This document shows, in pieces, positions 1 through 8,040 of a stretch of 9,528 nucleotides of DNA. The DNA comes from CAZQYC01 sp043746555 (lineage in GTDB: Bacteria > Pseudomonadota > Gammaproteobacteria > Steroidobacterales > Steroidobacteraceae). A program made the translations under genes and the position numbers. Below the pieces are notes generated by a model. It ran no database searches, was not told where the DNA came from, and was given only the letters and a program-made list of their open reading frames with translations. Every line of letters begins with the position of its first letter. Within the stretch, counting starts at the first letter, position 1. Where the stretch lies: NCBI GenBank assembly GCA_043746555.1, contig JAYTQU010000234.1, positions 1 to 9,528 of the forward strand, in the 5' to 3' direction.

Positions 1-785
1 CCGAACTTCATGCTCATGTTGGCATCCTCGAGCGGATAACTTGGATCGTCGGTCCACTGCCAACCGTCGCCCAAATCGTTGTTGAAGTCGATCACCACCA
101 TCAGTCGCCCTTTGTCGTCGGCAATTCCTCGCCAATGCGGTGTGTCGCCGTCGGCCCGATAGGGAACGCCGCGACCTTGATAGGCGTTCCAATTGCCGAT
201 TTGCGTTTTATTCGACAAGTCGTACACCGTGTGAAATATGGGATGATCCGCGGGCAGATCGATGATGGGACGATCGGGAAACACGCGCTTGATGCCGGCG
301 ATAAATCCTTCCCATTCGCGTGTGCCGAAGAAACTATCGCACAACAGGAAACCGCCACGCAAAAGATATTCGCGCAATTTCTTTGCTTGCGCATTCGTCA
401 AATCCCAGTTTCCCGGAAGACCCACGATCATGAACGGCCAGTAGAACACATCGTCGTCATCGTCGAGGTTGACGGGCTGTTCAACCGAACGTACTTGAAC
501 TCGAGTGATGCGGCGAAGCAACCTCGCGAAATCCCGATCGCCGCGCGGATAGTCGACCGCCCAGGCAGTACCGCCCTGAGTCCAATCGCCTTGACCAAAG
601 CGCGCGTATTGACTGGTTGGATACATGAGTCGCGCCATAACGAATTCCGTTTGTTCTCGATAGTCCGCCGGCAACTCCATGTTGGCCTGATCCTCAAGAC
701 TGGGATACTCGCGAAACTCGCGTTTAGCGGCGAACGCAATTTGAACGACCATCGTTGCCGCGAATAGCAGTGCGATGCGCTTCAT
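1..785 (-). CDS. DUF4159 domain protein, exported, C-terminus cut by window edge
   Basis: I read this frame from the reverse strand; it is open from the ATG at 785 to the window edge (261 codons). Residues 1-20 look like a signal peptide: basic MKR, hydrophobic stretch, then AFA before KREF. The body matches my memory of DUF4159: a YPRGDRDF segment (79-86), FYWPFMIVG (114-122), a glycine-rich LRGGFLLCDSFFG core (142-154) and a DHPIFHTVYDL segment (180-190). The last visible part (NNDLGDGW, then YPLEDANMSMKFG) is near the usual C-terminus of the family, so probably only a short tail is missing. The biochemical role of DUF4159 is not established; a periplasmic location is inferred from the signal. 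An in-frame ATG at 827 would add 14 residues rich in K and R. Neither start has a good Shine-Dalgarno; 785 gives the more standard signal peptide. It lies downstream of the M16 gene on the same strand. Confidence 0.85.
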   Translation of the reverse strand, partial: MKRIALLFAATMVVQIAFAAKREFREYPSLEDQANMELPADYREQTEFVMARLMYPTSQYARFGQGDWTQGGTAWAVDYPRGDRDFARLLRRITRVQVRSVEQPVNLDDDDDVFYWPFMIVGLPGNWDLTNAQAKKLREYLLRGGFLLCDSFFGTREWEGFIAGIKRVFPDRPIIDLPADHPIFHTVYDLSNKTQIGNWNAYQGRGVPYRADGDTPHWRGIADDKGRLMVVIDFNNDLGDGWQWTDDPSYPLEDANMSMKF

Positions 786-863
786 TCGCGACGCTTTCGT
801 TGCCCGAGTCTTCGTCCGAGTCTTCATTGATTTTGCAAAATCCCCGCAAGCCTGTCTTTGGCG

Positions 864-884
864 AATGTGACGATGCTTCACATT
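864..884. repeat. 7-bp inverted repeat upstream of the DUF4159 gene
   Basis: AATGTGA (864-870) and TCACATT (878-884) are perfect inverted arms around a 7-nt centre. The repeat lies in the gap between the M16 stop (924) and the DUF4159 start (785 or 827). The half-sites TGTGA and TCACA resemble those of CRP/FNR-type operators, but the spacer is 7 rather than the usual 6. A small RNA hairpin is equally possible. No T-run follows in the leftward direction, so it is not an intrinsic terminator. Confidence 0.45.
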
Positions 885-923
885 TCCTAATGATAAGCGA
901 CCTCGCGACGATGAGTGCGACGA

Positions 924-3635
924 TTAGTGCGGCGTGGGGCCTTGAGTCACGCGCACCATATCGTCGGGACGCAGCCATTTCTTGAAAGCGTTTTGCACGT
1001 CCGCCGAATTGAGTTCGATATAGCGTCGCGCCGCAAGCGTCGGTTCGTTGAGCGGCAGATCGAAGTCGCGACGCGCGATGAGTCCGCCGGCAATTTGATC
1101 GACGCTGGCTTCGCTCAACGGTATTCGTCGCAACAGCAGCGCTTTGGCGCGGGTCAGTTCGTGCTCGCCGACCGGCGCGATTTGCATGGCCTTGATATCT
1201 CGAGTCACGATCGCGCCGGCGCGCGATACGTTAATCGGATCGCAGGCGTAGTTAACCATGTACACGGAGCGTGTTTTCCCCGCCTGTAGATTCGCGCCGA
1301 CCGAATACACCAAGCCCGCGTTCTTGCGTAGATCGATACTGAGTCGCGTGGAATAAAAGCCGCCGCCCAATACGGCGCTTCCGAGTTGCAACGGATAATA
1401 GTCGGAGTCGCCGCGGGTCAGCGCCAAAGTCTGCGCTAAGACCACGCTATCTTGCACGCGACTCGCGTCCGGCACTGCGATCGCGCCGGCCGCATTCGGC
1501 GGCACTGCCGGCAAATCGGTTGCAGGTTTCGGTCCTTGCGTCGACCACTCGCCGAAGTATTTTCCGATGGTGGTTCGCGCCTCGTCCGGCGTGATCTTGC
1601 CGATCACCACAATCGTGGTGAGATCGGGCCGGAACGCATAGTGATAGTACGCGCGCACGTCGTCCGGCGTGAGCGAACGAGTTGTTGCTGGCGTCGCTTC
1701 GCGAAGACTGGGGTCGCTTTTGGGAAACAGCACCGTCACCAACGATCGGCGAGTCAAGTGATCTGCGCTTTCATTGCGAGTTGCGACCAAGCGAGCATAT
1801 TGGTTGCGTACGATTTCCATGGCCTCCTTCGGGAGCGCCGGATGCAGTTCATTGTCCGCAAGGAGCGCAACGCCGCGATCGAAATCTCGCGCTAGCACTT
1901 GCAGCGAAAAGTCGGCCCCGGCGTGTTCATCCGCGCCGATTCGATCGAGCGCTGCGCGGAACGCTACACGATCGAGTCGTTCGCTGCCGCACGAAAACAG
2001 CTCTTCGAGCACTTCAGCAACGCCGTCTTTACCGGCGGCGACTTCTACTTCCGCACGATTTTTAGTATGGCCGTAGACGCTCACCGTATTGCTGATGTCC
2101 TCGTGCTGGACAATGAGCGTTAATCCATTCGGTAGCGTGCTCACGACCGGTGCAAGGGTCGAAGGCGGTACGGTGAGTCGATTGAGCGCGGCGTCCGCCC
2201 ACGGCGGCAACTTAGTATCCGTCGCTTCGCCGAGTGCGATCGTCTCGCGACCGCCAAAACCGCCGCCGCCCGCAACGGGTTTGCCCGAACCGTGCGGGAC
2301 CATCGTCGCCGACACGGCGTGATCCAAGTCGAGATATTTTCGAGCGACGCGATTCACGTCGGCAATCGTGACTTTTTCGATGCGCGCCAAATCCTCGTCG
2401 GGAGAGTGAAGCCCGTAAAGCGCGACGGCTTCCGACCACACCGACGCCAAGCCCGCGATCGAATTTTTTTCAAACTCCGCTTGACGGCGCTCTTGAAATT
2501 TTGCAGCGTCGACCAATTCGGGCGGCACGCCGTTTTTAACTACGCCGGCAAGAATGTTGCGGATCGCGTTGTCGATGGCCTTTGCGTCGTTGCCGGCGGT
2601 AAAAGACGCGACGGCATAACCGATACTCGCGTGAGGCAGAGGATCAAGCGAGAAGCCGGCGCTCAGAGCCTTGCCTTGCGGAACCAATCCGTAGAGATCG
2701 AAGCGATGGTTATCGAGCACGTCGGCGAGCACTTCGAGTGCAGGGAAGTCCGCGCTATCGAGACCGGGCATGCGTATTGCCAGCATTTGCGTGCCATTCG
2801 GACGATCGGTATCGACGCTGATCGACGTGGCGCGTAGCGGCTGCAAATGTATTTGCGGTCGCGACGGCAACGTCTTAGCCTTGATGCCGCCAAAGAGCCG
2901 TTTGATCGTCGCCAGCGTGGCGATCGGATCGACATTGCCGACGACAATTAATATTGCATTGTTCGGCGCGTACCACTTAGCGTAAAAAGTTTTTAGCATG
3001 GCGGCCGTGGTTTTATCGAAGGAAGCGCGCGTTCCTAGCGCATCGTGCTGATAAGGCGTGTCGGTGAAAAGAATCGCGCGCAGTTTGGCGTACAATAAAT
3101 AGTCCGGGCTCGACAAATCCTGCGCGACTTCCTGTTCGATTGCGCCGCGCTCGCGGTTCCAATCCGCCTTGCCGTCGAACGCGTCTTGCATACGCAACGC
3201 TTCGATGTGTAACGCGACATCGATATCCTCGGCGGGCACGGTGTAAAGGTATTGAGTCAGGCTTTCGCGCGTGTTCGCATTAAAGTCGCCACCCATAACA
3301 CCGCCGATCGCCGCGAGTTGCTCGGCCGACAGTCCCGGGCTACCGCGAAACATCATATGCTCCTGCGCATGCGCGGTGCCGGGAAAGTCGGCGGGCGCTT
3401 GGTCCGATCCGACCAAATAGTTCACCGAGGTCGCCACCACCGGCGCCAAGGTGTTGCGCACGACGATGACGCGCAAGCCATTGTCCAAAGTAGATCGTAG
3501 CGCGTCGGTCTGTTTGCTCTGCGCGAGTACAGTGTGCGAAGCCAATGCGGATATCGCACAAAATATTCCCAACAGTCCGGCGTGGGAGAGAATTCGACAG
3601 CGTAAAGCGTTGCTATGGGACATGTTGTCGTTCAT
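924..3635 (-). CDS. Secreted two-domain M16 zinc metallopeptidase
   Basis: A 903-residue protein of the insulinase/pitrilysin family (M16), long enough for two fused M16 halves. A signal peptide spans about residues 1-39 (hydrophobic LLGIFCAISALA, likely cut after VLA), with no lipobox, so a periplasmic or outer-face location is expected. The first half carries the inverted zinc motif HAQEH (H89, E92, H93); E169 in the IEQEV segment is the likely third ligand, 76 residues after H93. The second half begins near 495, and its equivalent position (DGVAEVLEEL, 537-546) has no HxxEH, so it is catalytically dead. It keeps the conserved R/Y region near the end (STRLSIDLRKNAGLVYSVG, R770 and Y777). 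One catalytic plus one inactive half is the standard M16 clam-shell, here on a single chain. Substrates are probably peptides or unfolded proteins; the specific one is unknown. GGA sits directly against the ATG at 3635, which is too close to be ideal; an ATG four codons later (3623) is an alternative start. Confidence 0.93.
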   Translation of the reverse strand: MNDNMSHSNALRCRILSHAGLLGIFCAISALASHTVLAQSKQTDALRSTLDNGLRVIVVRNTLAPVVATSVNYLVGSDQAPADFPGTAHAQEHMMFRGSPGLSAEQLAAIGGVMGGDFNANTRESLTQYLYTVPAEDIDVALHIEALRMQDAFDGKADWNRERGAIEQEVAQDLSSPDYLLYAKLRAILFTDTPYQHDALGTRASFDKTTAAMLKTFYAKWYAPNNAILIVVGNVDPIATLATIKRLFGGIKAKTLPSRPQIHLQPLRATSISVDTDRPNGTQMLAIRMPGLDSADFPALEVLADVLDNHRFDLYGLVPQGKALSAGFSLDPLPHASIGYAVASFTAGNDAKAIDNAIRNILAGVVKNGVPPELVDAAKFQERRQAEFEKNSIAGLASVWSEAVALYGLHSPDEDLARIEKVTIADVNRVARKYLDLDHAVSATMVPHGSGKPVAGGGGFGGRETIALGEATDTKLPPWADAALNRLTVPPSTLAPVVSTLPNGLTLIVQHEDISNTVSVYGHTKNRAEVEVAAGKDGVAEVLEELFSCGSERLDRVAFRAALDRIGADEHAGADFSLQVLARDFDRGVALLADNELHPALPKEAMEIVRNQYARLVATRNESADHLTRRSLVTVLFPKSDPSLREATPATTRSLTPDDVRAYYHYAFRPDLTTIVVIGKITPDEARTTIGKYFGEWSTQGPKPATDLPAVPPNAAGAIAVPDASRVQDSVVLAQTLALTRGDSDYYPLQLGSAVLGGGFYSTRLSIDLRKNAGLVYSVGANLQAGKTRSVYMVNYACDPINVSRAGAIVTRDIKAMQIAPVGEHELTRAKALLLRRIPLSEASVDQIAGGLIARRDFDLPLNEPTLAARRYIELNSADVQNAFKKWLRPDDMVRVTQGPTPH

Positions 3636-3742
3636 TCCAAGTTAGCCAATCCGGTTCGCGAAGTAGAATGCGCCGAGGCTGTTCGCGCTCTTGACAATTT
3701 TACGGCATAGCACGGTCGCGGCGACGCCGCCTCGATGCACGC

Positions 3743-4633
3743 TCATGCAATTTGCCGAGCTGCGCGCACGCGTTGCTTCGCGATTTGCTTCGTTCGATAC
3801 ATGTTCGCATCCGCCTTGTGAAGCAGCGATCGAATATCAGTCCCGGCGTCGTACCCGCATGCAACGCCGATGCTTGCCGATACGGCGACGGCTTGGAACG
3901 TCGGATCGATGTCGATTGCGGCGCGGATTCGTTCAGTCAGAATCGACGCGTGTGCGGCGTCCGATTGCCGCAATAGAACCGCGAATTCATCGCCGCCGAT
4001 TCTCGCAACCGTGTCGGAGGCTCGAATGCTATTCGCGATCAGGCGAGCGCATATGCATAACAATTCGTCGCCTCGATCGTGACCGAAGACGTCGTTTACC
4101 GCTTTAAAATTATTCAAGTCGATGTATGCCAACGCGAAGCTTGTGCCTTGGCGCCGACTTACTGCCAAGGCAAGATTGGCGAGCTCCATGAATTCGCGCC
4201 GATTGGCAATCCCCGTTAGAGGGTCTATGCGGCTGGACGCACGCTCTCGTTCCATAGAATTACGCAACTGTGCGACCAGCAGCGACACGACTAAGAACCC
4301 AGAACCCTCGGTCATCCCGTTGGCCGGCCACATATACGCGCTGGAAAATCGAGTGCCGGAAAGATACAAGACAGTAAGCCAAGTCGCCGTGGAGACAATC
4401 GATGCGATAACAGCTCCGGATTTACCGAGATTCCATCCGACCCATAGCAACGGCAGGAAATACAAAGCCAAGATGCGCACTTCCGATCCTTTTAAGAAAT
4501 CGAGCCAGCCGACGACGAGTATGGCCGCTAACGCAATCAGCGACGCGACCGGTTTGGATGTGGGTGAATTCGACATAGGTTCTGTGAACATGTGCAGCGT
4601 GCAATGCTCTAGTTCGTTCTTGCGACGTCGCAC
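3743..4633 (-). CDS. Membrane-anchored GGDEF diguanylate cyclase
   Basis: A protein of up to 296 residues that should make cyclic di-GMP from two GTP in the cytoplasm. Four hydrophobic segments (about 28-47, 52-70, 72-93 and 110-125) form a membrane sensor module that I cannot assign to a named family. A short linker leads to the cyclase domain, about 136-290. This carries DPLTGIANRR (137-146), the metal-binding YIDLNNFKAVND (D172) and an intact GGDEF signature (213-217). RASD (204-207) lies five residues before it, matching the RxxD inhibitory site, so product feedback is predicted. There is no EAL or HD-GYP domain. The longest frame starts with GTG directly after an in-frame TAA. ATG codons at 4591 and 4576 (the latter giving MSNSPTSKPVAS) are more natural starts, but no Shine-Dalgarno decides between them. 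It is the first of three leftward genes, 107 bp before the M16 start. Confidence 0.92.
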   Translation of the reverse strand: MRRRKNELEHCTLHMFTEPMSNSPTSKPVASLIALAAILVVGWLDFLKGSEVRILALYFLPLLWVGWNLGKSGAVIASIVSTATWLTVLYLSGTRFSSAYMWPANGMTEGSGFLVVSLLVAQLRNSMERERASSRIDPLTGIANRREFMELANLALAVSRRQGTSFALAYIDLNNFKAVNDVFGHDRGDELLCICARLIANSIRASDTVARIGGDEFAVLLRQSDAAHASILTERIRAAIDIDPTFQAVAVSASIGVACGYDAGTDIRSLLHKADANMYRTKQIAKQRVRAARQIA

Positions 4634-4919
4634 TTAGCTTGGGACCCGAACCGATCGACATTCGCGCGCGGCCATTGGTTTCGCAACCAAGATTTCGCAG
4701 GTGCCGGTCGGAACGACGACTGAGGTCGCCGCCAACGACCAAAGTCTCAACTCAGAAAATACTTTGGAATTCATAAGTCGATCGGCTCTTGTGCGATAAG
4801 AAGCATCGAACGGTAAGACGCCTAGGCGTGCAAATCGTTCCAATTAAGCCAGGATTTCAAGTCATGCGCGCATGGTCTGGTCAAGCACAAATTCCGCGCC
4901 GACTCACCGCGCGCATAAG

Positions 4920-4942
4920 GCAATTCTCCATAACGGAATTGC
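4920..4942. repeat. 7-bp inverted repeat in the divergent promoter region
   Basis: GCAATTC (4920-4926) and GAATTGC (4936-4942) are perfect inverted arms around a 9-nt spacer. The symmetry and its position between two divergent genes suit a dimeric regulator's operator. It lies about 270 bp from the dehydrogenase start, which is far for direct repression of that gene. An RNA hairpin or chance is also possible; no regulator gene is nearby to pair with it. Confidence 0.4.
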
Positions 4943-5200
4943 GCCGCGGACTGAGGTCGACCTGCGGCTTACTCCGTAACTCCAAGATTACCGTTGTGCA
5001 ACAGATCGTATCTTGCCGTTGATGTTGGCGGCAGCGGCGGTTTAAAAAAGATTCATGCCATCGCAACAGCGACGCACTTTGAACAATCGTCAATATTGTA
5101 CGGGCCAATGACAATCCATTCTTTTCTCCCGGGTAAGTTTCTTGGATACTAGTTAGAATTCGGTGCCCGTCAGTTTGGGCTTGCCGTGTTCTTGGTGAAC

Positions 5201-5207
5201 GAAGGGG
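5201..5207 (+). promoter_or_regulatory. Strong Shine-Dalgarno for the PQQ dehydrogenase
   Basis: GAAGGGG is followed by four bases (TCAT) and then ATG at 5212. This is the best ribosome binding site in the window and fixes the start of the dehydrogenase. Confidence 0.75.
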
Positions 5208-5211
5208 TCAT

Positions 5212-7311
5212 ATGAAGCACATTCTTTTCCGCGTCTCAACGGCCGTGGTGGTCGCTGGTTTCGTCACGTTGATGTCGTCGCAGGCCATCGCTCAGTCGGC
5301 GATGCCGAGCACGAAAAATGGCGAGTGGCCGCATTACACCGCCGACATTCGAGGCAGTAAATACTCGCCGCTCGATCAAATCAACGGCGGTAACTTTAGC
5401 AAGCTTGAAGTGGCATGGCGGTTTAAGACCGACAATTTAGGTCCGCGCCCCGAGAATAAACTCGAAGGTACGCCTTTGATGATCAAGGGGACGCTCTACG
5501 CAACGGCAGGCACGAGCCGATCGGTCGTTGCTCTCGATGGCAAGACGGGTCAGCTCAAATGGGTTTACAGCTTGGATGAAGGCGAACGCGCCACTCGCTG
5601 GGCGCCGCGTCAATTGTCGGGCCGTGGCCTTTCGTACTGGACCGACGGCAAGGGTGATGATCGCGTCATTTATGTCACTATTGGTTATCGCCTCGTCGAA
5701 CTAAACGCAAAGACGGGGCAGCCCATTGAATCTTTCGGCAAGAAGGGCATGATCGACTTGAAGGTGGGTGCGATCATCGGCAAGGACCAACAGATCGATC
5801 TTGAAAAGGGCGAATTGGGCGTGCACTCGGCGCCGCTCGTCGTGAACGATACGGTCATTGTCGGGTCTGCGATGTTCGAAGGATTGGGGTATGACTACAG
5901 CACAAATGTGAAAGGCTTGGTCCGGGCGTTCAACGTGCGCACCGGCAAACAGATTTGGCGTTTCAATACCATGCCGAAGCCGGGCGAGCCAGGCAACGAG
6001 ACCTGGGAAAACGGATCGTGGGAATGGACGGGCAATACCGGCGTCTGGACGCAGTTCACCGCCGATCCGGAACTCGGTCTTGTGTATCTGCCGGTCGAGA
6101 CACCGACCGTCGACGAGTATGGCGGCAATCGTCTTGGTGCCAATCTCTACGCGGAATCGCTCGTAGCTGTCGATCTTAAGAGCGGCAAGTATCGATGGCA
6201 CTTCCAATTTGTCCATCACCCTCTATGGGATATGGATATATCGGCGGCCCCGCTTTTGATCGACGCTCGCATCAATGGACAAAATCGCAAGCTAGTGTCG
6301 GTGCCCACCAAGCAAGGATGGCTCTACACGTTCGATCGCATCACCGGCAAGCCGATATGGCCGTTTGAGGAAAAGCCGGTGCCGCAAAGCGATATGCCTG
6401 GCGAGAAGACATCGGCGACACAACCATTCCCAAGTGCACCACCGCCGTACTCGCGTACGTACGTTGCACAGAGCGATATCATCGACTTCACACCGGAGCT
6501 GCACGCAAGGGCGCTGGAGAATCTGAAGAAATTTCGTTGGGAACAATCGCCCTTTGTTCCACCGGTGCTGACCGGTGCGGGCCAAAAATATCTTGGCTCG
6601 ATCAACATCGCGAACACGGCGGGTGGCGTCAATTGGCCGGGTTCTGGGTTCGATCCCGAGACGGGTATTTTCTATACGCAAGCAGGTAACGCGGCGGTCA
6701 CGATAGGCGCTTACGGCCCCGAGGAATTCGAGAAAGTTCGTCCTGAAAGTCAAGCGAAGATGAGTCCGAAAGGACGCATCCCACGATGGGAGGCCGAACC
6801 CAATTACGGTCTTCGAACTGCCGCACCGGGAGGAGTCCCGCGTCCGTTCCCCGGCGCGAGCGCGCGGCAAGCGTTAGGTCAAGGTCTCGATGGATTGCCG
6901 ATTGTGAAACCACCGTACGGTGTGATCACCGCAATCGACATGAACACAGGCACGATCAAGTTCCAAGTGCCGCACGGCGACACGCCTGACTATGTGCGCA
7001 ATAACCCCGCGCTGAAAGGCATGAATATTCCCAAGACCGGTCAAAGCGGCAGCGTCGGCGTGCTCGTGACCAAGACGATGGTCGTGGCAGGTGATCCACA
7101 AATTACCTCACCACCGGGACGTGGGCGCGGCGCGATGCTGCGCGCGTACGACAAGAACACCGGCGCACAAATTGGCGAAGTATTGATGCCCGCTGCGATC
7201 AGCGGTACGCCGATGACCTACAGCATTAACGGTAAGCAGTACATCGTCGTCGCAGTGAGCGGCGGCAACTATACAGGCGAGTACATTGCCTACGCGTTGC
7301 CGAATCAATAG
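5212..7311 (+). CDS. PQQ-dependent dehydrogenase, glucose-dehydrogenase type, periplasmic
   Basis: A 699-residue quinoprotein that should oxidise a sugar or alcohol in the periplasm with PQQ as cofactor and pass electrons to a cytochrome or quinone. Residues 1-28 are a signal peptide (KHILFR, then a hydrophobic run to AIAQ). The N-terminal five-helix membrane anchor of E. coli Gcd is absent, leaving only the beta-propeller part. D340 in HPLWDMD and K367 in VPTKQGW are exactly 27 residues apart, the same spacing as the catalytic D466 and K493 of E. coli Gcd. TQPFP (403-407) and TPMTYSINGKQY (666-677) near the C-terminus also match Gcd-type enzymes. I see no cysteine in the whole protein, so the vicinal disulphide of methanol and ethanol dehydrogenases is missing and those classes are unlikely. 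There is no fused haem domain; a cytochrome c gene follows 100 bp downstream. No pqq biosynthesis genes are in the window. The substrate cannot be read from sequence. Confidence 0.93.
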   Translation: MKHILFRVSTAVVVAGFVTLMSSQAIAQSAMPSTKNGEWPHYTADIRGSKYSPLDQINGGNFSKLEVAWRFKTDNLGPRPENKLEGTPLMIKGTLYATAGTSRSVVALDGKTGQLKWVYSLDEGERATRWAPRQLSGRGLSYWTDGKGDDRVIYVTIGYRLVELNAKTGQPIESFGKKGMIDLKVGAIIGKDQQIDLEKGELGVHSAPLVVNDTVIVGSAMFEGLGYDYSTNVKGLVRAFNVRTGKQIWRFNTMPKPGEPGNETWENGSWEWTGNTGVWTQFTADPELGLVYLPVETPTVDEYGGNRLGANLYAESLVAVDLKSGKYRWHFQFVHHPLWDMDISAAPLLIDARINGQNRKLVSVPTKQGWLYTFDRITGKPIWPFEEKPVPQSDMPGEKTSATQPFPSAPPPYSRTYVAQSDIIDFTPELHARALENLKKFRWEQSPFVPPVLTGAGQKYLGSINIANTAGGVNWPGSGFDPETGIFYTQAGNAAVTIGAYGPEEFEKVRPESQAKMSPKGRIPRWEAEPNYGLRTAAPGGVPRPFPGASARQALGQGLDGLPIVKPPYGVITAIDMNTGTIKFQVPHGDTPDYVRNNPALKGMNIPKTGQSGSVGVLVTKTMVVAGDPQITSPPGRGRGAMLRAYDKNTGAQIGEVLMPAAISGTPMTYSINGKQYIVVAVSGGNYTGEYIAYALPNQ

Positions 7312-7354
7312 GTGTTCGCGATGAGTCAACGCTAAAACGAAATGGATGAGCAAT

Positions 7355-7390
7355 CGGCTCGCGCGATGCGTCGTGCGAGCCGCGTTTTTT
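7355..7390 (+). terminator. Intrinsic terminator between dehydrogenase and cytochrome
   Basis: CGGCTCGC (7355-7362) pairs with GCGAGCCG (7375-7382). The stem continues through a G-U pair and CGA/TCG to a TGCG tetraloop (7367-7370), giving 12 pairs in all. CG and six T (7385-7390) follow. This is a textbook Rho-independent terminator for the PQQ dehydrogenase. It ends only 21 bases before the cytochrome ATG, so the cytochrome depends on read-through or on initiation very close to its own start. Confidence 0.88.
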
Positions 7391-7395
7391 GTGTC

Positions 7396-7400
7396 GGAGG
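7396..7400 (+). promoter_or_regulatory. Shine-Dalgarno of the cytochrome c gene
   Basis: GGAGG is followed by an 11-nt spacer to the ATG at 7412. The core is strong but the spacing is long. It begins five bases after the terminator T-run, and it supports the upstream start of the cytochrome over the internal ATG at 7457. Confidence 0.5.
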
Positions 7401-7411
7401 GTGGACTCTAA

Positions 7412-7915
7412 ATGAAGTTTGATAATGTGAAGTTTGGCTATTTGCAACTGAGTGACATGAAGTTGAGAACCGTGTTTGCAACGTTGCTCGGTGTAATGGC
7501 GGCCGGAATTTTTTGCGTGCTCGACACCGTCGCTGCACAAACGGCCGATACTCCGCGATCTCAATGGGACGGTGTCTACACGGCAACGCAAGCGACGCGA
7601 GGCGGCTCGCTTTACTTACAGTATTGCGCGATGTGTCATGGTCCGGACTTGATGGGCGGAGAAATGGCGCCGCCGCTGATCGGCGGAACATTCCAATCGA
7701 ACTGGAATGAGTTGTCGCTCGGCGATCTGTTCGAGCGGATACGCACTTCGATGCCGCAAAATTCACCGGGCGGCTTGAGCCGACAACAGTACGCAGACAT
7801 TCTGTCCTACATGCTTTCCAAGGACGGCTATCCGGCCGGCCAAATCGAATTGCCGCCACAAACCGAAACGTTGAAAGAAACCAAGTTCCTGAGCATGAAG
7901 CCGTCAGCGCAGTAA
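7412..7915 (+). CDS. Class I cytochrome c, probable electron acceptor of the PQQ dehydrogenase
   Basis: A 167-residue exported monohaem cytochrome c. The haem-binding motif is CAMCH (C72, C75, H76) followed by GPDLMGGEMAPPLIGG, typical of small class I cytochromes. M114 in SMPQNSPGGLS is the likely sixth haem ligand, and QQYADILSYMLSKDGYPAG closes the fold. The short tail is unassigned. The signal peptide reads most naturally from M16 (MKLRTVF, hydrophobic run, then VAAQ), which would put the start at 7457. The frame opens 15 codons earlier at 7412, and only that start has a GGAGG (11 nt away). If 7412 is used, the signal has an unusual polar front. Following a PQQ dehydrogenase on the same strand is a common arrangement, and electron transfer from one to the other is inferred from it. 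An intrinsic terminator separates the two genes. Confidence 0.92.
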   Translation: MKFDNVKFGYLQLSDMKLRTVFATLLGVMAAGIFCVLDTVAAQTADTPRSQWDGVYTATQATRGGSLYLQYCAMCHGPDLMGGEMAPPLIGGTFQSNWNELSLGDLFERIRTSMPQNSPGGLSRQQYADILSYMLSKDGYPAGQIELPPQTETLKETKFLSMKPSAQ

Positions 7916-7975
7916 TGCGTCGCTCGTGTATTTGGTTGTGCCTGCCTACGTAGTTTGGCCCCGCATTGCGCAACC

Positions 7976-8006
7976 CGTTAGCGTAAAGTGAAAGCGGCCG
8001 CTAACG
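7976..8006 (+). repeat. 8-bp inverted repeat 60 bp after the cytochrome gene
   Basis: CGTTAGCG (7976-7983) and CGCTAACG (7999-8006) are perfect arms around a 15-nt loop. In RNA this gives a stable hairpin just downstream of the cytochrome stop. No T-run follows, so it is at most a weak terminator or 3'-end stabiliser. Its loop and right arm contain the first copy of the AAAGCGGCCG repeat. Confidence 0.5.
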
Positions 8007-8040
8007 AGCGACGGGGATAATGGCATTTAATGTAACAAAC

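Larger units (their letters stand above)
4634..5211. other. Divergent intergenic region without a convincing gene
   Basis: This 578-bp stretch separates the leftward GGDEF gene from the rightward PQQ dehydrogenase, so it should hold the promoters of both. Short open frames (for example about 4634-4843 leftward and 4789-5022 rightward) encode nothing I recognise and lack ribosome binding sites. I found no -35/-10 pair good enough to call. TAGAAT at 5154-5159 is a possible -10, but no TTGACA-like box lies at the right distance. The clearest internal element is the inverted repeat at 4920-4942. Confidence 0.6.

Noticed and set aside
924..3635. M16 peptidase as a PqqF-like factor serving PQQ synthesis for the nearby dehydrogenase
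   Set aside because: PqqF-type peptidases process PqqA in the cytoplasm, whereas this protein has a signal peptide. It is also on the opposite strand and separated from the dehydrogenase by the GGDEF gene, and no other pqq gene is present.
3636..3742. Promoter for the M16 gene in the gap after the GGDEF gene
   Set aside because: TTGACA on the plus strand (3691-3696) has no matching -10 box. The leftward candidates (TTGTCA, TAAAAT) have no partner at 16-18 bp.
4634..4843. A 69-codon leftward frame in register with the GGDEF gene, separated from it by a single TAA, as a lost N-terminal extension or readthrough product
   Set aside because: The encoded peptide resembles nothing I know and has no ribosome binding site. 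The GGDEF protein already has a complete four-helix N-terminus, so a chance open frame is more likely.
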